The translations under genes were made by a program, and so were the position numbers. DNA of 64,000 nt from Isoetes taiwanensis. Its lineage: Eukaryota > Streptophyta > Lycopodiopsida > Isoetales > Isoetaceae. The stretch's first letter is position 1; each line of letters opens with the position of its first letter. The notes under the pieces were generated by a model. It did no database searches. It saw nothing but the letters and a program-made list of their open reading frames with translations, and was not told where the DNA came from. The stretch spans positions 11,985,072 to 12,049,071 of the forward strand of contig JAJEKV010000040.1 in assembly GCA_021234155.1 (NCBI GenBank). The letters are read 5' to 3'. Below are positions 54,039 to 64,000 of the stretch, one piece after another.

Positions 54039-56700
54039 TTAAGCCCAAGGTAGACTACGTGATCTATAGCGCCCTCTCTCTGGATTTTGCATTTCAATCT
54101 CTTCTTCTTGGTCATCTCTTAAAGTTCTTGTGCTCCACCCTCCTTCACCAGCACCGACACTTAAACTTGTTTGCGTACCATACAAGCCTGCTTCCATCAC
54201 TGCTGTATTGAAAGAGTTTGTTCTGAGGTAAGGTACATTGTTTTGTCTGTTTTTTATTGTGTCTTTACTTCTGCTAGTGTTTTCAGAGTTTGCTTCTTGG
54301 TCAGCTATGTCCCTTTGCCTTTGTTTTGATTTTGCAGCTTTACGCCAGCTTTGTATTGACTTCACTATGTTGTCTTGGAAGAGAGAGGCCTTGTACGTGG
54401 ATCCCATCTGCACTAATCGTTGTTATTTATGAAGGAACTTTCAGGCTGTGAAGAAGTATATTCTACCTGGCCAACAAGTGCATAGAGGGGTAGAGTGCTA
54501 TAGCTGCAGAAAATTTGGACAATAAATCTGCAACAGCAACTTTATGTTAGAATGTTATTTGAATCCCTCTCTGACTACTTGCAAATAATTTATGAAATGA
54601 TCTGTACCCAGAAAAGATGCGGACATATACAAATCCTCTGTTATTAAATAAGCAAGATTCCCAACCAAATTGCCACTACATGGTACAAACCAATGAACTG
54701 TTATAAGCTTACAGAAGGATGTCTCTAATATAATTGTTATGAACAGAGACTAATACACTAAGTGAGGAGGAGGCATAATTTGTACGCATACCCAAATCCA
54801 AATGAATGTTGCAAGTTCAAAGGCATCCTGCATAGATGTGGAGACACGGATATGAGGATGGAGGTCAAGCAGACAATAAAGGAATCTATATTGGACTATG
54901 CTGATACCTGAAATAGGATTACGTGTATCAAATGAAGTAGAATATCTGGACGTTTGAACCAGAACAACTCGTCACGAGGTTTCAATATTAATGGACCTGC
55001 TATTCCTACATTTTCCATAGCGAGTGTTGCTATGATATGTTGCAGTTTTGCACCAACAATGACAACCAACTGCGGATAAATATCTCATGAGACATCCAAC
55101 AAATTGGCTATTAATAACAAATCAATGGAACTTGTCCTTACAATAATGGGCACAAAAGAAATCCAAAAGTACAAATTTGTTCCTGTATAACATAATTAGG
55201 TTAATGCAATGCAAAAACTGCTAGAATGCTCGTTGTAAACCAGATTACTTACCATCCATATTAAACAGCATAAACGCTATCACAAACACCCATAGAGCTG
55301 GACTGCAGTAACACATTAATTAGCATACACTAGCCTACTTTCACAGTTAAATATACCACTCACCTTATACCAACGATATCCTTAAACTCATCTTCCAAAC
55401 AGCGGATTATATAACTATGGAAGTCGTACTTATCGGTCACATTGTGAGCCTGGCTTGCCACAATTGTATTCCATAATGTAGTCAGAAGAAAATAAACTAG
55501 CTCTGTCACCAATAACTATTGACGCACCTTGAGGAAGCCAAGTCTTAAAGCCAAGTAATCAGATCTGGTCACAGATTTGCCAAATTGACGAAAAAAGCAT
55601 ACCTGCATTTATCAATAATTCAAAAATAAATATTGTTACGGCTTAATGCCGGCTCGGGGGAGCGGCTCTGGCTCAACGCATTTAGACTTAGCTTACTTTG
55701 TGAATCTAGAAAATAATTTAGATGAACTCCTCTTGGGGTAAACAATTAATAAGTTAAAGATAAAGCATGTTCTGACCTAATCAACATACCATCCATAGAA
55801 GAATCCCATTTTTACTCCATGACCTGCCTGCATGGTAGTTCACAAAAGTCGATTGTCTCTTTAAGGTTAAACTTCTTGTAAGTTCTGCCAATTGTTCACG
55901 ATTTTCAGCACTTTCATATGCTTCCTTTTCCCAATTTTTCCAACCATGAACCTACACAAATAATTCTAATAAAGTTTATTCATAAGCTCAAGTGCGTTTT
56001 CTTGGATTTTTTGGTGAATTGAACCTTCACAATCCCAAGCAGCACTGTCAAACAGGAGTAGAAGACATGGCTAACAGCCATAACGAATATAAATCTGTGC
56101 AATTGTTCAAGCCCCATGGACGATATGAAGGACTCAGAATCCTGCTCATATTTTAGAAACAGATCATTAAATATAAATTTAGAAACAGAGATACGGAAAT
56201 TAGCAAGAAGAAATGCGCCTGGATTTACCTTGTGGCATGTACCAGTTTCAGTACTTGTGTCTTCTGTGGAATTTTCTAACTTACATGGCATACGTTGCCG
56301 ATCGTAGAAAGATGTCTTGATGCATATTTTGATAATGTAAGGGGAAGTTACAGTGATGAGCAGGGATATAAATCCCAGTAACATCAACTCTATGCAAAAT
56401 AAGGGCAGCCTTCAATTCATAAACTCATGTAAGCTTCACCAATTTCGAAAAGAAAATTACCTTCTTTCATTTTCTCCAGAGCTCGAAGGAGAGGTTTCCT
56501 GTTTGTGTTCTTGAGCCACTACAAAGAAATTATTGGGGAAGTCATTATTAGGCAATGAAATTGAAAATAGCATCAAAACTTACATGAATTAGATGATGGA
56601 GAATGAATTCTAGCGAGAAAGAAACCACGACAAAACTAGTACAAACCACTGCCACAGACCATGTGGGAGTATGCTCCAGAGAACGGCCATTTTCTGCCAT
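54039..56700 (-). CDS. MLO-family seven-transmembrane protein
   Basis: Fourteen exons with GT-AG introns join in frame to 520 residues: 56584-56700, 56461-56518, 56229-56389, 56025-56141, 55790-55951, 55528-55602, 55364-55449, 55253-55302, 55142-55182, 54908-55069, 54792-54827, 54608-54675, 54467-54527, 54039-54407. The ATG at 56698-56700 gives the typical start RSLEHTPTWSVAVVC. Family hallmarks follow in order: LRALEKMKEELMLLGFISLL, MPCK, HRFIFVMAVSHVFYSCLT, CFFRQFGKSV, KYDFHSYIIRCLEDEF, PALWVFVIAFMLFNMDG, DELFWFKRPDILLHLIH, FCSYSTLPLYALVGQMGS. The tail SIQSWRKAAKSKQRQR fits the calmodulin-binding site. MLO proteins are plasma-membrane calcium-linked proteins with roles in mildew susceptibility, root and pollen-tube behaviour. 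The specific role here is unknown. Length is normal for the family and the gene looks intact. Confidence 0.9.
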
Positions 56701-57220
56701 GCTCTCTTCAAGCTCGACTGTCTGGTCACGAGCTCATTTGAATCTTCAAGTTTGTGTTTAAAACTTAACGCGGCCAATAGTACAGGCATTTTCTGGTAAC
56801 AAGAACAGTATTCAACCCAATGTCTTAAATCTCTAGAAGGCTAAGTCATAATAGTCTAAACCATTGAAGGCATTATTTATAAAATAATCAAATGAATTGT
56901 TCATAAGAAAACTATTGAAGGAAATAAATATTACAAAATAATCAAGGAATTGTTCATAGGGTATCACATGAGACAAATGATTTTATGAAAGGGAATCCCA
57001 TGAAATTGGACGACAAAGCGAGATGTCATTGAAGGTAGAAAGTAGACATTTCCACTAAGCTTCTATAACAACAAAATAAGCTTAATGCAAGCATTAAGGA
57101 CCACATGTGCCTACATCCTTCAAATGTGTCTTTAAACATTGGTGGCCACATGCATTGTTATTGTGTTCGCCTTTCGCCATCGTGCATTTTCTAACCCTTT
57201 GAATTAAGGAATAACCAATC

Positions 57221-57725
57221 AAATGTTGCCTCAGATAGCAGATAGCGGGCCTTACACGCACATGATCCTCACACGTGGTCTTTGGTGGGTCCGTACATGA
57301 ATTTGTAAAACCCCTTATTCTTCTAGAATTATTACTTAGATATATTCTTTAAAAATATGAATCTCCTACCTCTTCTAGAGAAGGCTTTAGTTGTTTGAGC
57401 TAGTTGTAGAGAAGCAATTTTTATGGTGCTTTTATTGGCTTCTAATTTTGGGTCAATTCCGCAGGACTCTCAAATTCCATATGTATTGAGCAAGTCGAAT
57501 ACCTCAAAAAAGCAAAAAACTGGTCAACAACGGCATGGCACAAACTCATGTATGACTCCACTAGTACCACATTGAATGTTGCCTTAGATAGCACGCCTCA
57601 CATGCACATGATCCTCAAGGTGGTCTTTGGCAAGGGTATGTACATGAATACCTCAAAAAGGGCAAAACCTGGTCAACAACGACATGGCACAAACTCATGT
57701 CTGACTCTACTAGTACCACATCGAA
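57221..57725 (+). repeat. interspersed duplicated modules
   Basis: A segment of about 80 bp (GAATACCTCAAAAA...TAGTACCACAT) occurs at 57497-57576 and 57646-57725. A second module (ATGTTGCCT...GTACATGAAT) occurs at 57221-57302 and 57574-57649. They suggest repeated unequal exchange. Confidence 0.75.
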
Positions 57726-58959
57726 GGAGGAGTGAAAATAACTAGCGGTAATGCAGGCTTGGGGAAAGGGTGGGTTGGATTGTGTAGTCGAGTTAGGGTT
57801 TCACTTTTTTAGGGTTTTATGGATTCCCAGTTATGAGGGTTTGTTTGTTTAAATGATGAGAGGAGTTTGATATATAGAGTTACAAGAATTGTTTCATATC
57901 ATTTGAAATGGTATTATGACAATCAAGTAGCTTGTTAGAAGGCTTTTGTTGTATTGAAATAGGTGTTACATGATTTTGTTGGTTGACTAGATATAACAAA
58001 TGAGAAGTGTTCAGTGGCTACAACAAATATGAATTGTAGATATATAAAAGAAGATATATTTTAGTGTGCTTTAGGATAAATTGTTGTGTTGAATTCCAAT
58101 GTGCATAGGAGTTACATTTTTGCACTTTTGATGAACAATCACATATAGGATGATTGTTAAAATGAACAAGTTTTCTTTTAGTGTTCAATTATCACAATGG
58201 ATGTTAAGGTGGCAGTATTAAAAATTGTAAAATATCATGCATGTACATTCATAGTATTTTGTGTTGAATATAATGGCTAAAGCAAGAACTGTCATGGTTG
58301 GGGTGCATGTTCATTACATAGGTACATGTAACTTTGTTGCTTGTTGTTGGAGTTGTTGTTGCACGTGTCTGTTAAGGAATATGAAGCTTTAAATGGTTAG
58401 GAGATTGTTGTACTTGATATGAATAAACAATGAGCATTTAATGCTTACCTTGTGTGCAGTTATTGCTACATCAAAAGTGTTTTGTTTGGTTCGAAGTCAT
58501 TTATCGTGATTGGCAAATATCACTTTAGCATGAACATATAGAACATAAACTTGTTTATGTTCTTGAAAAGCTTGTGTTGCCCATGGCATTGGGGGCTTTC
58601 GGGCTCAAATAAACTTTTCCGGCAAGAAATATTGTTTAAAAAATCCTGTCTTGCCTTATCTCACTGGCACGAACCTTTTTTTGCACAAAGAATGACGATC
58701 TAGTCATAGTTTTGGACATATTTTTGAACAGAATAGGCAACTTTTTAGGCTTGAAAAGTGGTGAGCTTTAGGACCGGAAATGGCTATGGTGCATGTTCTG
58801 GGCAGTGTCGGATCATAGAGAAGTGGCAGATCAGGGGATACCTAGGAAACAGATCGACTATGACATTTATAAAAGACTATTTGAAAACTCCGTTAGCAAT
58901 GGCACCACAGCAACCCAAAAGAACCACCTACAGATTACCTGAAAATAAAAAGATATGTT

Positions 58960-59083
58960 GATGGGTATTGAAGATTACGACATGATATATAAAATAACAA
59001 GCTGTTGTGCATGGAGGGTCTTCGATGGGTATTGAAGATTACGACATGATATATAAAATAACAAGCTGTTGTGCATGGAGGGT
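58960..59083 (+). repeat. 60-bp direct duplication
   Basis: 58960-59019 and 59024-59083 are identical over 60 bp and separated by CTTC. The identity indicates a recent event or an assembly artefact. Confidence 0.85.
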
Positions 59084-60191
59084 TGCCCTTCGGTGGCCCG
59101 AGAGTGTGTTTTCATGTTTCTTGTTTGGTCATTTCATTGGTTTGAATATGATGGTTCATTTTGTTATTAGTGAGTTAGTAACTTTTAACAAAGATAGTCC
59201 AATGTTTCTCAATGAAGCATGTTATACAAATCGTTTCCTAAGGGCATGAAAAAGAAATAAACTAAACCTAGATATCTTTGATTGCAAATCAACATTATCC
59301 TTGTCTGATTACATGTTTGTTAGAAAAGGCCAACAGATTAGCTAAAAAATCAAAGCGCAACAAATTATCTAAAAAACAATCTTCATTGACACAGAACATA
59401 TATGGCTCACCAAGAGAAATACAACATTGAAGGCACGTTTCTAAAAGGTTACTGAGGTCGCAAAAGCATTATTACATAGAGAAGGACTCTTACGTGTGAG
59501 TGATATGAATACAGTATTTCATTTTGTTAGTCCAGAGCTTCTCTGTTTTATTTCACAACTTGTGGAGGTCAATACATGCAACTCATACAATATGATGAGA
59601 TGGTAGAAAATTTTGAGGCACATGTCTAGTTGGTCTTTTAATGAGCATTGAAAATGCTCTTCTTCACATGAAGCATTTTGGCATGTAGATTGAATGCGGC
59701 TTAAAGCATGCAATAGTGTCTCAATTAGCTTGTCCCCCTTGTCCCCCCCAAAATAGTTCGAAAAGTAGGTCGTCCCAACTAACTTCCTTTGCCACGTAGA
59801 ACATTTTGAAAATTTCACCTGCAAGAACCTCGGGCCAAAGATTCTATCCCGCTCGGTGCTATCAGAGTCGGTCTCGAAGCTTGTACCAGAGGATGATCCC
59901 ATGAATCAAGACTTACTGATGCGGCCATGCCAAAATCGTGAACCTAATAAGTAAGTGAAAAACTTCTCAAATTCTTTTACAAAATTTCTTGCAAAGCAAT
60001 GAAATGGAAGCCCCCTTGTTAACGAATTGGAGCAACAGAAAATTTCAAGTCGCTTTCTTATTGCCAGGTTGGATCTATTAGATAAATTAGAGCATCTTTT
60101 TTTCAGATTGAGACCACCTTGTTGAAGCCATCCCACAAGGCCAAAGATATCAGTAAGCATCAATCCTTTCTCTTCATCTTCATAGTTAAAA

Positions 60192-63100
60192 ATGGGAGAT
60201 GGGGATGCAAGCAAGTCAAAGGGGAAAAAGAAGAGAACAGCAGAGCAAGAGGCCTTAAAAAAGAGAAGACAGAGGAAGCGTAGAAATGAGGAAAAACATG
60301 CTATTATGCAAGAATGTTCCAATGCCGGTCAGAGCAACACTAAAAAGCATAGAGCCTTGGCTAATATTATCTCGTCATTTATGAAGAATACTTCAGAAAT
60401 GGACACTGAAACGAAGAAAGAAATTTTGAGTGACTTCATAAAGGAAAAAGGAATCAAAGAATTTCTTAGTGATGAATTCAAGAATATGGGAGTTAAGAAT
60501 CATTTGATTGGCAATATTAGAAAAAGCATTCAATCAATAAAAGCTTCTACAAGCATAGATTCCATGGCTGCAAAGAAAAATGTACTTGCAATGGCTATTG
60601 GCAAGGATTGCAATGCAGTCAAATTGTTAGTAAGAGAAGTTTGGGAAAAGTTTTGGGAGTCCATCCAGAAATATTAAAATGGCAAGGAATAAGCGTGAAC
60701 AAATAGATATTGATAAAGGTGGATGGGTCTTTTACAAGCGATCCGTAAGGTTTGATTCAATTGGAGATGATGTTATTGAGCTGATTCAGAGTTTTGGGAT
60801 GCAAATACAAGGGTCTCTCGCCTAATGCGAAGGATGTGAGATATAAAAGATTGGCAAAGAATATTAAACAAGAACATGCCACTCACTATTTGGAGGACAC
60901 ACGGTGTAATTCCCCTTCTCATTCTTTGAAGGAACTAAAATTATGGTTGGTAAGGTATTGTTAGTTGTGAATTGAGTTAGTGCTAGACAATGGTTCAAAT
61001 CGGGTTAGTTAAAGTTATAGGTTTCTGATCGGTTAGTTCTAGTTGCGATTGCGGTGTTATAGCGAGGGTCGGATTAGTTAAAGTTGCAGGTCATGGCTAG
61101 TAGTCGAGGTTACGATTATAATTTGATTAGTTAAAGTTGTAGGTTCTGATCGGTTAGTTCAAGTTCCGTGTTTTGATCGGGCGACAGATTTGCGATTCAG
61201 ATTTGCGATTCTGATTCTGCGAATTCTGATCGGTGGTCGATCGAGATCACGTTATAGTTAGAGGTGGAAGTTGTAGGTGATAGATGTAGAGACAATAATG
61301 ATTATAGGTAGATGCTAATAGTTTTAGTTGTCAGTATCAATTGGTCTTAGTCTTCAAACTTGAACATCTTTGTCCACTAGTTATAGCTTTAATTAGGTTT
61401 TTCATTTGTGAGGTCTTTGTTGTATCCAACATACAGTTATATAAGCTCACTACTCTTATTGTTGTGTGCGGTCGAGCTGTTTCTTAAGTTCAAAGAGCAA
61501 TATCCGAGGAGGTGCGATCCGCCAAAGAGCTTTTGAGAAATTAAAGCCATGGTATGTCATGAAGTTGAAGCAATTCAACTCTTGTTGTTTGCATACATCA
61601 TGTGAGGCTACAAATGCTTTTGGATGGTTTTAATAAATTGAGGAACCAAACATGTGAATCCTTGCAATTGTGCATGTGAACTATGTGGAGCAAAGAGAAG
61701 AAGAAGTTTGTTTTCGCTAAGACAAAAAGTATAAGACAACTTCTGAGTTGTGGCGTCTATTCTTTGCCCAAGAGAGGAAAATCAAGAATTTCATAAAAAA
61801 GATTGCATATACAGGCTTTGTAGCACTTGTGGTATCTCTCAGTTGTCGATATGCCCACTAGAGTTATCAAATGAAGGATCTATTAGTTGGGAGTAGTGGG
61901 ATTATGAGGAAGGTGGTAAGGATAAGAAAGGAAACCCAAAGAAGGTTCTAAAGTGCTTATGGAGAGAGACTGAACCACGAACTTTAATTCATAAATTGAT
62001 TGAGAGGTTGGATAAATTTCCTTTGCATAGGCAAAACAGTTCAAGGAGTTGTTGGAAAATCTTCCTCCAGGTATTCTTGTATCAGTAGTGGACTTTGCTG
62101 AGAATTTTTCTATCCAGCTGCAGAACCAAGTGTAATCTGCATATTGGACTAGCATACAGATTACCATCTTGGTGCATATTACGTACTTTGTAGACCCTAT
62201 GTCAGGGGATGTGATCAAAGACATTCATTATTACATATCTGATGATACAAAGCACGATACGCTGTTTGTTCAGCATGCATTTATGATGCATTATGAGTTT
62301 ATGAAACAACAAGGTATAGATCCAGATAAGCACTGGGTCTTTTCAGATGGAGCAGCATCACAGTTCAAAGCAGCAAGACCCTTCTACTTTGTTGGAAGGT
62401 ATGCAGTTGCTACAAAAACTGAGATGATGTGGAGTTTTTTTTGCTCGACCCATGGGAAGGGAGAGCATGATGGTTAAAACGGTGGCTGAGGGAATTGATG
62501 GAGAGAGTACAGTCCATAAAAATTGAAAATGCAGCTGATATAATTAAAGTAGCCAGGGATGGTTTTTCGTCTAGTGCTCCATCTTCTAGTTTGAAAAAAA
62601 CACCAGTGAGAAGATGGTTTTGGGAAGTGATGGGGGTGAACAGGAACAACCTTTGGGCAGCAGATACTGTGGAGGACACAAGGAACATTCATTCTATTCA
62701 TGCATTCAAATTAGAATGCCCTACGCAATTGCATGTAAGACGTTTGTCTTGCTTTTTGCAAATTGCTTTGATGCAGAATGGAAAAAATGCATGAACAAAG
62801 AATATGTAGACGATTGGGAGCTTGTGATTATTCAACCAAGCAATGTTCTACGTGATGAATATGAGGAACGTAAATCTCAAAGAACAAGATTCTCTGAGCT
62901 ATCTACTGTTCTAAAAGATAGCATAGGAGTAGGCGACAATTTTGCTGTTGCTGCTCCAAAATATAATGAAGAGGGAGCACTATTTTGGTTGGTGTGTTGT
63001 ACAAAGACAGCGTATGTTGTTAAGGAAGACTTTGAGGTGAATGGGCAAATATTTTATGCAGGAGAGGAGCTTCTTGAAGGTATTTATTATAAAAAGGCAC

Positions 63101-63299
63101 CAAGATCACGTACAAGCTATATCTATTGTTCAGACGAGCCAAAAGCCATAGTCTACACAACTCAAGTTTGTGGAAATTGGTCATGCCACAGGCACAACAT
63201 CGATTGAAGGGAAACCAGGTTGTATACACACTTAGTGAAGCTGATAGTGAGAAGATTTTAGACAATCTCCCCGATGTTCTATCTGATAATGAAGACTAG
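60192..63299 (+). pseudogene. decayed DDE-transposase-like gene
   Basis: A first frame (60192-60677, 161 codons) has a strongly basic start (KSKGKKKRTAEQEALKKRRQ) that could be a nuclear signal. Frames then shift through GVHPEILK and KREQIDIDKGGWVFYKRS (60660-60780), VSPNAKDVRYKRL (60815), KLKQFNSCC (61570), then VVDFAENFSIQLQNQ, a stop at 62133-62135, SAYWTSIQITILV, SDDTKHDTLFVQHAF, FSDGAASQFKAARPFYFVG and FFCSTHGKGEHDG (62090-62470). Later parts are at 62480-63299, ending SEADSEKILDNLPDVLSDNE. The D-D-E-like spacing and HGKG..DG motif recall a group of uncharacterised transposase-like proteins found in many eukaryotes, an identification from memory of motifs. About 0.5 kb at 60960-61480 shows no homology and may be an intron or insert. 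Confidence 0.6.
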
Positions 63300-63770
63300 G
63301 TATCTGACTCTATCAGATTTGTCTTTTTTTTTGCTTTGTATCAGATTGTACGGATTATCAATAAAGTCTTTGTCAATTGCATGTTATTTTGGAAGAGTAA
63401 ACTGGAATTTTAAATGCATGGTTCTGTTTAGGAGTTTAGGCTTGGAGACTATAAACTCAGATAAACCCGTAAACTGTTATGTCGATTATCGGTTGTACTA
63501 GACTTGCCAAGATCATCTGATTTGCTTGGAGACTGTAAACCTGTATAAACCTGTTATGTCAGATTATCAGAGGTTGTACTAGACTTTCCAGGACTTGTAG
63601 CAGACTTAGAGTTAGATTAGGAAATCAGTATACTTAGATTACGAATTAAATATCCATCACAAAAACATTCGACATACTCTGTCACATTAACTTACACTTA
63701 ACATTAACATATTAACTTAAGATTAACATATTAACCTAAATAACTAGCCCTCAAAAAAAAAAACTTTTAC
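63300..63770. other. no gene seen
   Basis: AT-rich. It contains an imprecise duplication in which TTGGAGACT...AAACCYGT...TGTYRGATTATC and GTTGTACTAGACTT recur at about 63440-63510 and 63520-63590. Confidence 0.5.
63357..63364 (+). promoter_or_regulatory. possible poly(A) signal
   Basis: CAATAAAG lies about 60 bp after the end of the transposase-like frame, at a normal distance for its 3' UTR. Confidence 0.4.
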
Positions 63771-63784
63771 TTGTCCACATATAC

Positions 63785-64000
63785 TTCCAAATGCACATGG
63801 ACTCCACATGGACTGCTTACATGGACTGCCACATGGGCTACTGACATGGCATGCCACATGGACTACTTACATGGATCGCCACTTGGACTGGCACATGATG
63901 ACAATATATGGTGATGATGACTAGGATGGCATAACACGTGTTTGATGACTTGGCTCATTGAATGCTGACATGGACTGTCACTTGGACTGCCACATGGACT
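63785..64000 (+). repeat. CACATGGACT minisatellite, cut by the window end
   Basis: Degenerate units of about 10-25 bp built on CACATGGACT, ACTTGGACTG and TTACATGGACTG repeat many times and continue to the last base. The true length is unknown. Confidence 0.8.

Larger units (their letters stand above)
56701..60191. other. intergenic, no convincing gene
   Basis: Upstream of the MLO gene and AT-rich. Short minus-strand frames at 59519-59902 and 59906-60322 have no recognisable domain. Contains the duplications listed separately. Confidence 0.5.

Noticed and set aside
59519-60322. Two adjacent minus-strand ORFs as a host gene
   Set aside because: They are in different frames without convincing splice sites and overlap the start of the plus-strand transposase-like gene.

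Overview
This looks like repeat-dense nuclear DNA from a land plant. The evidence is a 14-exon MLO-family gene, an L1-type LINE whose ORF1 and ORF2 are of plant type, a Ty3/gypsy element with a tRNA-Asp-type primer site, and hAT-like and CACTA-like DNA transposons. A seedless plant (fern, lycophyte or bryophyte) is possible, but the sequence does not prove it. I see no bacterial, organellar or rRNA genes.

Layout. 1-688 is the 3' end of an L1-type LINE with a poly(A) tail. 2005-6628 is a decayed LINE of a second family (LINE-B) that ends in a (TTCC)n tail. It is split at 4938-6166 by a 1,229-bp hAT-like element with perfect 19-bp inverted ends and an 8-bp target duplication. 6629-11056 shows no gene. 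11057-13983 is a second, reversed, 5'-truncated LINE-B copy. 14470-20637 is a full-length L1-type LINE bounded by a 16-bp target duplication.

20681-52519 appears to be one giant CACTA-like element of 31.8 kb. Its ends are CACAACA...TGTTGTG with 27 of 30 bases matching as inverted repeats, flanked by ATT on both sides. Inside are GCGACGT-rich subterminal regions with a 16-bp palindrome, a minus-strand multi-exon gene-like region, several tandem repeats, a purine-only tract and a large satellite array. The satellite (about 24.0-52.05 kb) has a unit of about 1.1 kb, three longer variant units and roughly 304-bp subrepeats. The array is interrupted by an 11.5-kb Ty3/gypsy element (32372-43836) with a 5-bp target duplication. 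That element carries gag, pol, a short antisense ORF and a decayed extra ORF, and its pol is itself broken by a 663-bp MITE-like insertion.

52701-52935 is a LINE-B relic. 54039-56700 (minus) is the one convincing host gene, a complete MLO-like membrane protein of 520 residues when spliced. 60192-63299 (plus) is a decayed DDE-transposase-like gene with DFAEN, SDGAASQ and HGKGEHDG signatures. The window ends in a minisatellite based on CACATGGACT.

The nesting gives a relative history. LINE-B copy 1 came before the hAT-like element. The satellite came before the gypsy element, and the gypsy element came before its MITE-like insert. Almost everything except the MLO gene is mobile or repetitive, and most element genes are broken by frameshifts or stops.
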